A stretch of 64,000 nucleotides of DNA from Polyangiaceae bacterium (lineage in GTDB: Bacteria; Myxococcota_A; Polyangia; Polyangiales; Polyangiaceae), in NCBI GenBank assembly GCA_025937835.1, contig JAICQO010000001.1, positions 98,536 through 162,535 of the forward strand. The letters are read 5' to 3'. The notes beneath the pieces were generated by a model. That model ran no database searches, was not told the origin of the DNA, and was given only the letters and a program-made list of their open reading frames with translations. Positions 24,948 to 34,024 of this stretch are shown in pieces (the first letter of the stretch is position 1; every line of letters starts with the position of its first letter). A program made the translations under genes and the position numbers.

Positions 24948-26387
24948 TCAGGCCTTGGCGGCCGCGATCTCGCCGCCGCCCGCGAAGTTCGCGGCGGAGC
25001 CGGTCGCGGCGCTGACGATCATGTTCAGGAGCTTCGCGTTGCCCGCGCCGCCGCCGTCGATGAACTGGCCCTGCTTGAAGTAGCCGCCGCCGTTGCCCCA
25101 GAGGATTTGCGGCACGCTGCGCATGTTGTGGTTGCCCTCGGCGATGTGGTTCGTCCAGAGCACCACGCACTTGTCAGCGAGCCCGCGGTCGCGGAAGTGA
25201 TTGAGGCCGCGCGCCAGCGTCTTCATGCGAATGACGTCGATCTCGGCATGCGCCGCCTCGGCCGTCGAGTTCTGCCCGACCGCGCCGTCGGACTGCGTCC
25301 GGTGGCTGATGAAGTGCAAGCCCCAGTTGCCGAGCGACTTGTTCGACGGCACGTCGTAGATCGTCGCGTCGGTGCCGTCGCCGGCTTGCAGCGTCGCCGT
25401 GCGGTTCAGGTTGCAGGCGAACGCCAGGGCCACGAGCTGCATGTGGAGCTCGACGCTGTTTTCCATCCCGCCGGCGGCCTCGGCCGTCTTCGTGTACCGG
25501 TACTGCGAGACCGCTTGCAGCCCCGCGGTGTCGAGCCCTTCCTGACCGCAACCCAGGATCGCGACCGGAGCGTCGGGGCCCACGGTCATGGTGATCTCGA
25601 CCTGGCGAACGGAGTCGAAGTGTTGCTGAAGTCGCTGCTTGTCGGCGGCGCTGAGCTTCGGGTTCTGGATCAGCGATTTCAGCTCGGCGTGGACGTAGTC
25701 CACCGCGCTCTTGCGACGCAGCAGGATCTCGTCCGTGACCGAGGGCTTCGGCGGCGGGGTCATGCCCCCACCACCCGGGTCCACGCCACCGCTGCCGGTC
25801 GGCGCGACGCCCATCAGCGTCTGATAGAGCTTGTACGGCGTATCGACCGCCGCGCGCGTGTTGCCGCTCTGGTCGAACGACAGGCGCTCGGCGATGTACC
25901 CGTTGCGGATGTTGCCGGCGTACAGCGCGAGCGGGTCCGTCCCGGCCGGGTTCACGGCCTTCGAGATCACGAAGTCGGCGGAAGGCCCGCCGGCGGTCGC
26001 CTTGCTGCCGGTGCTCTTGGGCTTCACTCCCGTGAGCGCCTGAGCAAGCCCTTCGGCGTGGCCGCAACCCTGGGGACCACCGTTCGGGTAGTTGATACCC
26101 TTGATGATCAGCAGGTTGGCGGCGTGATCCTTGAGCTGGTTCACGGCCTTGTCGCCCGACGCGAGCAGGCTCGTGAGATCTCCACTCCCCGACGGCCAGA
26201 AGCGCTTCGGCTCGACGCCGCACGCGCCGCAGATGAACAGCGAGAACACCGGCGTGTTCGTCTGCGCCCAGGCCGAGCGCTCGGGCATTCCTTCGAGATA
26301 AGGCAAGCCGATCGCGAGGCCGCCCGCACCGTACAGGAACGCGCGGCGATTCACGACGTGACGCTTGCGATTGCTGCTGCCGATCAC
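24948..26387 (-). CDS. Tat-exported DUF1552 protein
   Basis: 479 residues from GTG 26387, with GGAGGTG upstream; GTGA overlaps the stop of the DUF1592 gene. The N-terminus has a twin-arginine signal (NRRAFLYGAGGLAIG). The body is DUF1552 (FICGACGVEPKRFWP, HFDSVRQVEI, VVLWTNHIAEGNHN). DUF1552 proteins, common in planctomycetes and myxobacteria, are nearly always paired with DUF1592-family partners; their activity is not established. Here the pair follows GH43 and GH16 genes in one minus-strand run, suggesting a periplasmic step in glycan use. Confidence 0.88.
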   Translation of the reverse strand: MIGSSNRKRHVVNRRAFLYGAGGLAIGLPYLEGMPERSAWAQTNTPVFSLFICGACGVEPKRFWPSGSGDLTSLLASGDKAVNQLKDHAANLLIIKGINYPNGGPQGCGHAEGLAQALTGVKPKSTGSKATAGGPSADFVISKAVNPAGTDPLALYAGNIRNGYIAERLSFDQSGNTRAAVDTPYKLYQTLMGVAPTGSGGVDPGGGGMTPPPKPSVTDEILLRRKSAVDYVHAELKSLIQNPKLSAADKQRLQQHFDSVRQVEITMTVGPDAPVAILGCGQEGLDTAGLQAVSQYRYTKTAEAAGGMENSVELHMQLVALAFACNLNRTATLQAGDGTDATIYDVPSNKSLGNWGLHFISHRTQSDGAVGQNSTAEAAHAEIDVIRMKTLARGLNHFRDRGLADKCVVLWTNHIAEGNHNMRSVPQILWGNGGGYFKQGQFIDGGGAGNAKLLNMIVSAATGSAANFAGGGEIAAAKA

Positions 26388-28174
26388 TGGACACCTCCGG
26401 CGCGCACGCGGAAGGTGTCGCTCTTTGCCAAGGCCACCATGACCTGCTTCAGCGAGCCTCCCGACGCCGCGCTGGTCTTGGCGAGAGTTTCCATCAGAGG
26501 GCGATCGCCCTCGACCAGATCGCGTTCCATGGCGTAGCTCATCATCTTCTTGGACCAGCACTGGTGGGCCTGAACACCCGAGGCTATCCGCTCCATCAGG
26601 TCTGGCGCACCGTTGAAGCCGAGGCGACCCTCGACGAACGAGTAGACGCCGGTCGTGTCCACGGGCTTGCCGTTGTCGGTGTCGCGCATGCGTCCGAGCC
26701 CGTCGAAGTTCTCGAACGCGAAGCCGATCGGGTTGATCAGCTCGCCGTGGCAGACCTTTGCGCAGCCCGAGGTGAGGGTGGTGATGACCTCGCGGTTGGT
26801 CTGACTGGCGCCGGCCGCCGGCGGGTTCGGAACCACGCTGGGTAGACCCGGATCTGCGCACATGGTGTCGAGGTTGATGCGCACGCCGCGGTGGATCGAA
26901 TCCGGCTCGTTGTTGCGCGCCCACAGCGCCAGGAACGGCGCCTGCGAGAAGTAACCAACGCGGCCTGGCAGCTCCATCTGCATCATGCCGCTGCCCGGAA
27001 CCGTGACGCCGTAGATCGACGCCGTCTTCGGCCCCACGAAGCCGACGGTGGACAGCAGGATGTCTCGCACGCCGAGGTTCTGCGTGAAGATGCGATCGAA
27101 GAACAGCTTGGACGACTCTTCGAACTCGGCGTTCATGTCCGGCGAGTAGCCGTTGACGGCGGTCTTCGCGATCGAGTCGAACAGCGCGAACTTGTAGAGC
27201 TCTGCGTGGAACTTGCGCATCACGTCGAGAGCCGCGCTGTCTTCGAGCAGCTTCTCGACCTGCGCGCCCACTGCCTCGGGCGTGTTGAGCGAGCTCGCCG
27301 CGTCGAGCAGGGCGTCGGACGGCGACGAGTCGCGGATCCACAGTGAGAGCTTGGCTGCAATCTCGTAGCCCGAGAGCGGCGCGCCGGCGTCCGCGAGCTC
27401 CACCCGGTAGAGGAAGTGGGGCGACTGGAGCATCGCCGCGATCACCCAGTTGGCTCCCTTGGTGAACGCGCTCTGGGTCCCCTGCATGGTCGCCGAGCCC
27501 GAGTCGAAGATGGCTCGGAATTGCTTGACCTCGTCGGCCGTCAGGTCGCGCCGGAACGCGCGGCGACCGAAGGTCTTGATGAAGGTGTCGGCGTCGGTCG
27601 TGGCCACGACCTTCTGCAGCGCAGCGTCGGTGGTGGTGACCGCGTCGGCCAGCGCCTCGGCGCCCTTCTGGAAGTCGTCGGCGATCGTGTTGTCCACGAC
27701 CACGACCTTTTCGTTGTTGGCGAAATCCGTCGTGCCCGCCACGGAGTTCAGGAACTTGTCGGAGATGCCCGTGGGGCCGTCGAGGCGGAGGATCTCGCGG
27801 GCGCTCCGCTCCCATTGGTCGTTGGTGAGCCGAAGGAAGCGGCTGAACAACGGCTTCCCGTCGAGGACGACCGGACGCGGGCCGCTGTCCGGCTCCACGC
27901 CCGTGGGGGGCGTACCCGAATCACCACCTGGGGCTGTCGGCCCTGCCCCTGTCCCACCTGCACCTACTCCGCTCGTTCCGCCGCGCCCTGGCGTACCAGG
28001 GACGGCAGGGCTGCTCCCCGTGCCGTTGCTGCTCGTCGAGCCACCTATACCGGGAGGGTTAGAACCATCGACCTGCGAATCCTCAGGAGTTGTGACTGTT
28101 CCTGTACAGCCAAAAGTTGCCGCAAGCAGCGGAATCGCGGCCACCCAGGTTCTCTTCGCGCGGACGTGAATCAT
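26384..28174 (-). CDS. DUF1592/DUF1588-family lipoprotein
   Basis: 596 residues; lipobox FGC near residue 23 and a Gly/Pro linker to about 105. Then the DUF1595-DUF1592-DUF1588-DUF1585 arrangement: FGRRAFRRDLTADE, MLQSPHFLYRVEL, RGVRINLDTMCADP, INPIGFAFENFDGLGRMRDTD and a C-terminal LMETLAKTSA. The usual CxxCH of DUF1588 reads CAKVCH (one extra residue), so haem binding is doubtful. Coupled to DUF1552 by GTGA overlap and 60 bases downstream of GH43. Function unknown; related planctomycete proteins carry cytochrome-c domains. Confidence 0.88.
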   Translation of the reverse strand: MIHVRAKRTWVAAIPLLAATFGCTGTVTTPEDSQVDGSNPPGIGGSTSSNGTGSSPAVPGTPGRGGTSGVGAGGTGAGPTAPGGDSGTPPTGVEPDSGPRPVVLDGKPLFSRFLRLTNDQWERSAREILRLDGPTGISDKFLNSVAGTTDFANNEKVVVVDNTIADDFQKGAEALADAVTTTDAALQKVVATTDADTFIKTFGRRAFRRDLTADEVKQFRAIFDSGSATMQGTQSAFTKGANWVIAAMLQSPHFLYRVELADAGAPLSGYEIAAKLSLWIRDSSPSDALLDAASSLNTPEAVGAQVEKLLEDSAALDVMRKFHAELYKFALFDSIAKTAVNGYSPDMNAEFEESSKLFFDRIFTQNLGVRDILLSTVGFVGPKTASIYGVTVPGSGMMQMELPGRVGYFSQAPFLALWARNNEPDSIHRGVRINLDTMCADPGLPSVVPNPPAAGASQTNREVITTLTSGCAKVCHGELINPIGFAFENFDGLGRMRDTDNGKPVDTTGVYSFVEGRLGFNGAPDLMERIASGVQAHQCWSKKMMSYAMERDLVEGDRPLMETLAKTSAASGGSLKQVMVALAKSDTFRVRAGGVQ

Positions 28175-28233
28175 GGGGTCTGTACAGGCAGTGGCAAACC
28201 GTCTGCGATTCCGTCACGGCTAGAGCGCGATCT

Positions 28234-30168
28234 TTACGGAGCAGTGAGGGTGAATGATTTGACAGTGACCGACCCACCCAGGGCGCTCGTTGCAAAGTTG
28301 AAAATGCCGTAGCGGTAACCGAGGAAAAATTGCCACTCGTTCTTCAGCGTCAGCACCGACCCGATGGGTGTGAAGGTGGTGCCGTCAGTGCTGTAGAAAA
28401 ACTTTCCTTCTCTACCCGAACCGGGGCGGATGTCCGCGGTTGCGCGCAGCCAGATCGTGTTGCCCGCGACGTCGGCGCTCCCGGCCGCGGTACCGGTGCT
28501 CGTGGTGTTCCACTTGCTGTCCATGTTCAGCCCGTTGACCATCGTCACCTGGGTGGAGCCGGCGGATTTCTTGATGGCGACGTACGCCGAGGCGTCTCGC
28601 AGCAAAGCGAGCCCCGCGACGTCGCCGTCCTTCATGCCGCTGATATCCAGCTGAACGGTGCCCGTCGACTGGGGCCCGCGCGTGCGCCGCGTGAGCGTGT
28701 TGCGAGCCTTGTATAGATCGGTCGTGACCGTCGCGGTCTGGAGCACCAGCCCGTCGTTCAGAGACCATTTGCTGGCGTCCGGGTTGTGATTCCACTCCCA
28801 TTCCGGCAGGAGCGCTGGTCCGCTGAACGTGTCGGTGCCGAGGCTCGAACGCACCGCGCGCGGCGGGCGCGGCACCTTCGGATAGGGGTAGGACGCTGCC
28901 CACGCGTTGTCGACCAGCTGCACGCTCGGCCAGCCGTCGCTGCTCCAGGTGATCGGAGCCAGCACGGGGATGCGCCCTCCCGGGAACGCATCGATGAAGG
29001 CCATGTAGTACCAGTCGCCGTTCTGCGTCTCGACGAAGCTGCCCTGGTGCGGGACGCCCGAACCGGGCACGGGGCTCCGGTTCTTGTCGATCAGCGTCTT
29101 GATCGTATACGGCCCGAACGGGCTGCTGGAGCGGAGCACGAACTCGCCGTCAGCCGGGCGGGTGACGGTGATGTAGTAGTCACCCTTGTATTTGAAGAAG
29201 TGCGCGCCCTCGATGGTCATGTTGGTCGCGGAATAGACCTGCTGCGCCTTCACCTGACCGAAGCCGTCGGGCGTGAGCTGAGCGACGCTGATGTTGGTGT
29301 TGCCGTACGCCACGTACATCGTGTCGTCGTCATCGACGAGCAACCCCACGTCGTAGTAGCAGCCGCCGGCCTTGTGTTTTTCCCACGGTCCTTCGGGTGA
29401 AGTGGCCGTGAACACGGCGCCCCCGCCGCCGCCGTTGATGCAGCCAATCCAGTAAAAGGTCTTGTTGCTGGGGCGGTAGCGCAGCGACGAGGCGTAAATC
29501 CCCTTTACATACGCGTGGCCGCCCTCGAGGTTGTAGTTCGCACCGAAATCGAGCGCGGGCGCCGAGTGGCCGACGTATTCCCAGTTCACGAGGTCGTACG
29601 AGCGGAGCACCGGCGCCCCGGGCGAGTAATGGAAGGTGGACGACGTGTAGTAAAAGGTGTCGTCGACGCGGAACACCTCGATGTCCGGCAAGTCTTCCCA
29701 CAGCACCGGGTTCTGAAACGTCGCAGCAGGAGGCCACGGTTCGTTCCCGCCGCTGCCTGCTGTCGCCGTGCCAGCGCTGCCTGCTGTCGCCATGCCGCCG
29801 ATCGGCGCCGTGCCGCCGCCGCCCTGGCTCTGCCCGCCACCTCCAGCAGCGCCCGCGCCACCGCGCGCCGGTTCTGCGCCCCCGCTCGAAACAGCGCCAC
29901 CTTCGCCAGCGGAGCTGACACCGCCGCTCGAGCTCGCTGTCCCGCCAGTCACCGCGGCTTGGCCGGCAGCGCCGTTCGACGCGCCGCCGACGCGAGCTCC
30001 TCCGCTGGAATCGGCTCCACCCCGCCCTGCCGGCATGCTCGTGCCGCCGCTTCCGGCACCGCCCACGACCGCTGCCGCGCCGCCGGTGGATCCCGGGTCC
30101 GGCTCGGGCTCCGAAGAGCAAGCAAAGGGTCCTGCCAGGATCAGGAGCGAGGCCGCTGCGTACCGCAT
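28234..30168 (-). CDS. Lipoprotein GH43 beta-xylosidase/arabinofuranosidase-type enzyme
   Basis: 644 residues from ATG 30168. Lipobox FAC, a Gly/Ala linker to about 135, then a GH43 five-bladed propeller: NPVLWEDLPDIEVFRVDD with the catalytic-base Asp, DVGLLVDDDDTMYVAYG, and TIEGAHFFKYKGDYYI with the acid Glu. A C-terminal beta-sandwich (about 455-644; GDVAGLALLRDASAYVAIKK) matches the GH43 accessory domain. It would remove xylose or arabinose from xylan fragments. Downstream of GH16 copy 2 with 31 bases between. The frame stays open far upstream, but only the chosen ATG gives a lipoprotein signal. Confidence 0.92.
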   Translation of the reverse strand: MRYAAASLLILAGPFACSSEPEPDPGSTGGAAAVVGGAGSGGTSMPAGRGGADSSGGARVGGASNGAAGQAAVTGGTASSSGGVSSAGEGGAVSSGGAEPARGGAGAAGGGGQSQGGGGTAPIGGMATAGSAGTATAGSGGNEPWPPAATFQNPVLWEDLPDIEVFRVDDTFYYTSSTFHYSPGAPVLRSYDLVNWEYVGHSAPALDFGANYNLEGGHAYVKGIYASSLRYRPSNKTFYWIGCINGGGGGAVFTATSPEGPWEKHKAGGCYYDVGLLVDDDDTMYVAYGNTNISVAQLTPDGFGQVKAQQVYSATNMTIEGAHFFKYKGDYYITVTRPADGEFVLRSSSPFGPYTIKTLIDKNRSPVPGSGVPHQGSFVETQNGDWYYMAFIDAFPGGRIPVLAPITWSSDGWPSVQLVDNAWAASYPYPKVPRPPRAVRSSLGTDTFSGPALLPEWEWNHNPDASKWSLNDGLVLQTATVTTDLYKARNTLTRRTRGPQSTGTVQLDISGMKDGDVAGLALLRDASAYVAIKKSAGSTQVTMVNGLNMDSKWNTTSTGTAAGSADVAGNTIWLRATADIRPGSGREGKFFYSTDGTTFTPIGSVLTLKNEWQFFLGYRYGIFNFATSALGGSVTVKSFTLTAP

Positions 30169-30199
30169 GGTCCGCAGTGGGCGGCCCGCGGCCGATGCG

Positions 30200-31504
30200 T
30201 CAATTTTTCGTTCGGCGAAGGCCCAGTCGGCCGCGACGCATCCACAACAGAGCAACGACGCCCGCTGCCCCCAGCGGGCCCACGAAGCCGCGCGGCGACC
30301 GAGCGCCCAAACTGCAGCCCCCGTCCTTGGGCTCGGTGGGCTGCATGGCTTGGGAGCCGCTCGACCCACCTGCCCCGGGCGCGCTCGTTCCCCCGGTGGC
30401 AACGCCACCCGTGGACGTGGCAGCGCCTGCCGGTGAAGCCCCGCCCGTAGGCGTGGTGCCGCCCGTCGGATTGGCCACGCCGCCGGTGGGGCTGGCCGCG
30501 CCGCCGGCCCCACCGGGGAGGTTGACGCTGCCGCCCGCCGGGTTGGCGCTGCCGCCCGCCGGGCTGCCTGCGCCGGCCCCACCTGGGGGATTGGTCGCGC
30601 CGCCTGAGGGTTCCGCCGTACCGCCCGCGGGATTCCCCGCGCCGGCCGACGGCGATCCACCCGGACCGCCGCCCCTGCCGCCGCCGGAAGTACCGCCGCC
30701 CGCACCCGCTGCGCCACCGCCTGGCATGCCGCCGCCGCCGCTCGTGTCACCGTGCATCGCGCCCGCGGGACCGGTGGCGTTGTCCGCGGTCAGCGAGAGA
30801 GTCAGGTGCCCGTCGATGAAGTTCACGTTCCGCGCGTCGTGCGTCGACAGGTTCTTCGGCGACAACCAGCTCGCCGTGAGCCACCCGCTCGGCACCGACG
30901 CGGCGTTGAAGTCTTCGCGCCACTTCATGACGAACGCGCCGTTCTCGTAGGCCGAGTACTGCACCCAGTCGACGTACTGGTGAACCGGCAGAATATTCGG
31001 GCTGAAGTTACCGCCGAACGTCGCGTCACCAGGCCAAACGTTGAATCGCAGCTGCATCGCCGTGGCGTTCTGCGCGTAGGCAGTGGCGATGGCGCCGGTT
31101 TCGCGGCGGATCTCCTTACCGTCCACCAGCCACACGATCGCGTCCGGCGTCCATTCGTACGTGTACGTGTGGTACGTGCCGCACGGATCGACGAGCTCCG
31201 GGTGACTCTTGCTGTGGTTCATCACGGGGTTACCGTGGATGGCGTTGGTCTCGACGTGGCAGTCGGCGCCGACCTTCTCGAAGTCGAGCTCGTTCCAGAA
31301 CGTCCCGGAGACCTCCGAGCCGTCCTTCCAGAGGAAGAACGAGCTGACGACGCCGTCCCCGGCCGCGAATTTCAAACGCGCTTCGAAGCGGCCGTAGCCG
31401 TACCCCGCAGAGGTGTAGATCTCCGAGCTGGCGACAGCCGAAGCGACCTGGGAAAAGCCGAGCGTCGCAAGGACACACAACGACGAAAGTCCGGCGCGGA
31501 GCAT
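30200..31504 (-). CDS. Secreted GH16 beta-glucanase with Gly-rich linker and MYXO-CTERM-like tail
   Basis: 434 residues from ATG 31504; Sec signal ending ASAVA. The GH16 domain (about 22-255) has E72-L-D74-F-E76, the same positions as in the paralogue at 13569-14516. A 120-residue Gly/Thr/Pro linker separates it from a C-terminal GGC + hydrophobic helix (VGPLGAAGVVALLWM) + RRGRLGLRR tail of MYXO-CTERM type; the paralogue has only a short linker. First gene of the minus-strand run to DUF1552 and divergent from the AraC regulator, which probably controls it. Confidence 0.92.
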   Translation of the reverse strand: MLRAGLSSLCVLATLGFSQVASAVASSEIYTSAGYGYGRFEARLKFAAGDGVVSSFFLWKDGSEVSGTFWNELDFEKVGADCHVETNAIHGNPVMNHSKSHPELVDPCGTYHTYTYEWTPDAIVWLVDGKEIRRETGAIATAYAQNATAMQLRFNVWPGDATFGGNFSPNILPVHQYVDWVQYSAYENGAFVMKWREDFNAASVPSGWLTASWLSPKNLSTHDARNVNFIDGHLTLSLTADNATGPAGAMHGDTSGGGGMPGGGAAGAGGGTSGGGRGGGPGGSPSAGAGNPAGGTAEPSGGATNPPGGAGAGSPAGGSANPAGGSVNLPGGAGGAASPTGGVANPTGGTTPTGGASPAGAATSTGGVATGGTSAPGAGGSSGSQAMQPTEPKDGGCSLGARSPRGFVGPLGAAGVVALLWMRRGRLGLRRTKN

Positions 31505-31533
31505 GAGAAAGCTGTAGCTCCGAGCTGCAAATG

Positions 31534-31550
31534 CGTGTTCGCATTTCTTG
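31534..31550 (-). promoter_or_regulatory. Motif shared by the two GH16 promoters, copy 2
   Basis: Reads CAAGAAATGCGAACACG on the minus strand, 15 of 17 identical to the copy at 14557-14573, and lies in the AraC/GH16 divergent gap (31505-31657). Confidence 0.4.
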
Positions 31551-31657
31551 GGGAATGTCGGGCAGAGTCGCACTCGCGCGCTTGCCAGAACACTTGCCAG
31601 AACGTGCGATTCGGCTCGACGAGTGGCACTTCTGGACGCCGTGCTGTAGGTTGCAGG

Positions 31658-32494
31658 GTGGTCGCGAGAGCTCCGGCGCTGTACCAGCGGTTTCTGCCGC
31701 AGCACGGCAAGCACGCTTTCGTGTGGAAGTACTCGCAGGCCATCGGTGGGCGCCGCCCCCGGCATTTCCACAGTGAGCCCGAGCTCAACCTGGTCGTCCA
31801 GGGCTCGGCGAGCTTCGGCATGGGCGATCGCACGGTAAACGCCTCCGAAGGCGAGCTCGTGGTGTTCCCGTCGGGCCAAGATCACGTGTTGCTCGAGGCC
31901 AGCGACGATCTGTATCTCTACGCGATCGGCCTGGATTCGACGTATTCGGCCGACGTGCTCGGTGGCGAGCAAGGCCAGCTCGTCCCGCTCCACGCCCGCC
32001 TCGGAAAGCCGGAATCGTCCGTCGTGCTGAACCGCGCTTCGGCGATCGTGGATCGTCAGGGGGCCGATCAACTCGGTGCCGAGCTCTGGGAGCACTTGCA
32101 CTGGCTCGGGCGGCGCAGCGCCGAGCGGCTCGGCGGAGTTCACGTGCTCACGCGACGCGCGCTGCAGCTCATGTCGAGCGCGCCCGAGCTCGGGCTCAAC
32201 GATCTGGCGAGCGATCTCGCCGTGCACCCGAGCGAGCTCAGCCGCCACTTCCACCGGGACATGGGCGTGACGCTCGTCCATCACCGCATGCGCCTGCGCT
32301 TGCTCGAGGTGATCCGCCTCGTCAACTCCGGAGAGCGCGACGTGATGGCCGCGGCCAGCGCTGCGGGATTCGGCTCGTACTCCCAGTGCCATCGGGTTTT
32401 TCACGCCGAGCTCGGCTGCTCGCCACGCCAATTCTTCTTCGACGGATTGCGCGATCGGATGCAGGCCGCGTACGACGGTTTCAGAACCGACTAA
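31658..32494 (+). CDS. AraC-family transcriptional regulator with cupin sensor domain
   Basis: 278 residues from GTG 31658. The N-terminal cupin-like domain (HFHSEPELNLVVQGSASFGMG split over two strands, FPSGQDHVLLE) would bind a sugar or other effector. The C-terminal ~100 residues hold two helix-turn-helices (LNDLASDLAVHPSELSRHFHRDMG; AAASAAGFGSYSQCHRVFHAELGCSPRQF). The longer upstream open frame runs antisense to the GH16 gene and was rejected; the exact start is uncertain. Divergent from the GH16-GH43-DUF1592-DUF1552 run. Confidence 0.88.
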   Translation: MVARAPALYQRFLPQHGKHAFVWKYSQAIGGRRPRHFHSEPELNLVVQGSASFGMGDRTVNASEGELVVFPSGQDHVLLEASDDLYLYAIGLDSTYSADVLGGEQGQLVPLHARLGKPESSVVLNRASAIVDRQGADQLGAELWEHLHWLGRRSAERLGGVHVLTRRALQLMSSAPELGLNDLASDLAVHPSELSRHFHRDMGVTLVHHRMRLRLLEVIRLVNSGERDVMAAASAAGFGSYSQCHRVFHAELGCSPRQFFFDGLRDRMQAAYDGFRTD

Positions 32495-32501
32495 AAAATT
32501 C

Positions 32502-32521
32502 CGGCCGCTCGTGAGCGGCCG
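32502..32521 (+). terminator. Terminator of the AraC gene
   Basis: CGGCCGCTC-GT-GAGCGGCCG, a 9-bp inverted repeat (8 bp with a 4-base loop in practice) starting 8 bases after the stop and preceded by an A-run (CTAAAAAATT). No T-tract follows. Confidence 0.6.
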
Positions 32522-32593
32522 CGCGCCGGGGACGGTTTTGTCCGCTCCCCGAAGGGACGTACCGCGCGCTACAGAGTGGTTCGAGGCACCACC

Positions 32594-33967
32594 ATGTCCA
32601 ACCTGCGCGTCTTGCAAAACCTCGGTCAGGCATCGAGCGCGATCCTGATCCTGCTCCTGGCGTGTGGCGAGAAAGCCGACGATGGTTCGCCGGGGCCCGC
32701 AGCCGGGGCGCCCTCGGCGCAAGGCGGCCAAGCGACCGGCGGCGCGAGCAGCGGTGGCGTCACTGGCGGAACCAAAGCCGTCGGCGGCAGTCAGACGACG
32801 GGCGGCGTGTCGCCGACCACGGGCGGAACCGCCAGCAATCCGGGCAGCGGCGGCACCTCCTCGATGAGCGGCGGCAGCGCGGGCGCGCCCGTCGCCGGTG
32901 GAGCAACGGGCGGCAGCGCCGGCACGGCCGAAGGAGGAACTCCGGGCGGCGGTGGTGCGGCGGGAGGCTCAGGCGGCGCGACAGCGGGCGGCGGCGCGGG
33001 CGGCGCTGCGCCCACCGCAGGCGCGCCCTCCTCGGCCGATGCCACGATCGTGCCGGATCCGTCGTGGGCCTGTGGAATGGCCGACGGCGTTCCACCGCCG
33101 ACCAAGGGAACGCTGGTGTTCAAGGCCACCTTCGAGCTTGGTGAAATCCACGACGTCGGCAAGGTGCAGTATGGCCAGCGCCGTTTGCTCGACATCACCG
33201 GCGGCACGCTGACCGGCGATCGCGTTCAGGGCACGGTGCTCACGGGCGGGCTCGATCTCGAGCTCGAGCTGTCCAACGGCTCGATCGAGCTCGAACAGAT
33301 CAACATCATTCGCACCAGCGACAACGCGCTGATCTTCATGCGCACCTGCGGCTTTGCACCCGCGGGTGACTCGGTCACGCGCATCGTGCCAGACATCGAG
33401 GTCGCCAACTCGAGCCCGCTGTCGTGGCTCAACACCGGAAAATTCGCGGGCACGCGCGTCGTCGACGAAGCCGCGAAGACCATCGAGCTCACGGTCTACG
33501 ACGTGAGCGACGTGCCCGCGGCGGAGCCGAAGATCAAGCTCCAGGACCCCGCGGGCGACCCGCAGCAGCCCTGGGAATGCTCGAAGGAAACTGGTGGAAA
33601 GGGCGCCAGCGTGTTCACCGAAACCGTCACCCTCGGGTCTTCGATTTCGGTCGGGCAGAGCAAGCGCGGCAACCGCAACATCATTCCGATCACGGGCGGC
33701 ACCGTGACGGGTCGGGTCAAGGGCAAGATCTTGCCCGGCGGGGGCGACTATCAGTCGATGGCCGGCCTCGACGCGAAGTACACGATCGAGACTGACGACG
33801 GCGAGTTCATCATCATCCGGAATTGCGGGCCGTTCGGCGCCTTGCTCCCCCAGTTCGAGGCCAAGGTCGACGGCGCGTACGCGTTCTTGAATACCAATGA
33901 GTTCGTGAGCTCCGATCCCGGGGGCGCGTCCGGGGGAGTGAGCATCACCTTCTACGAGCGGCAGTAG
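32594..33967 (+). CDS. Lipoprotein with two DUF3237 domains
   Basis: 457 residues from ATG 32594; lipobox LLAC, a Gly/Ala linker to about 150. Then come two consecutive copies of the same beta-rich domain. Copy 1 (about 175-315) has DVGKVQYGQRRLLDITGG and copy 2 (about 335-455) SVGQSKRGNRNIIPITGG, with VLTGG/ILPGG and RTCG/RNCG following. This is the DUF3237 pattern; single-domain proteins are usual and the function is not established. It stands between AraC and two esterase-type lipoproteins on the same strand, so a role with plant-derived esters or glycosides is possible. Confidence 0.8.
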   Translation: MSNLRVLQNLGQASSAILILLLACGEKADDGSPGPAAGAPSAQGGQATGGASSGGVTGGTKAVGGSQTTGGVSPTTGGTASNPGSGGTSSMSGGSAGAPVAGGATGGSAGTAEGGTPGGGGAAGGSGGATAGGGAGGAAPTAGAPSSADATIVPDPSWACGMADGVPPPTKGTLVFKATFELGEIHDVGKVQYGQRRLLDITGGTLTGDRVQGTVLTGGLDLELELSNGSIELEQINIIRTSDNALIFMRTCGFAPAGDSVTRIVPDIEVANSSPLSWLNTGKFAGTRVVDEAAKTIELTVYDVSDVPAAEPKIKLQDPAGDPQQPWECSKETGGKGASVFTETVTLGSSISVGQSKRGNRNIIPITGGTVTGRVKGKILPGGGDYQSMAGLDAKYTIETDDGEFIIIRNCGPFGALLPQFEAKVDGAYAFLNTNEFVSSDPGGASGGVSITFYERQ

Positions 33968-33976
33968 GGCAGTTCA

Positions 33977-33988
33977 GTTTTTTGAACC
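33977..33988 (+). promoter_or_regulatory. GTTTTTTGAACC element, copy 2
   Basis: Identical to 20721-20732 and 37 bases before the start of the hydrolase at 34025; followed by CAGGTCACTG. It lies 10 bases after the upstream stop, so it may mark an internal promoter. Confidence 0.4.
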
Positions 33989-34024
33989 GCTTTCGAGCCG
34001 GCAGGTCACTGCCCGCCGAAAGCG

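Noticed and set aside
26388..27815. Continuous upstream extension of the DUF1552 frame
   Set aside because: This part overlaps the DUF1592 gene in another frame and has shadow composition; GTG 26387 with GGAGGTG and a twin-arginine signal is the real start.
30752..31657. N-terminal extension of the AraC gene
   Set aside because: It runs antisense through the GH16 gene and the divergent promoter and adds no recognisable domain.
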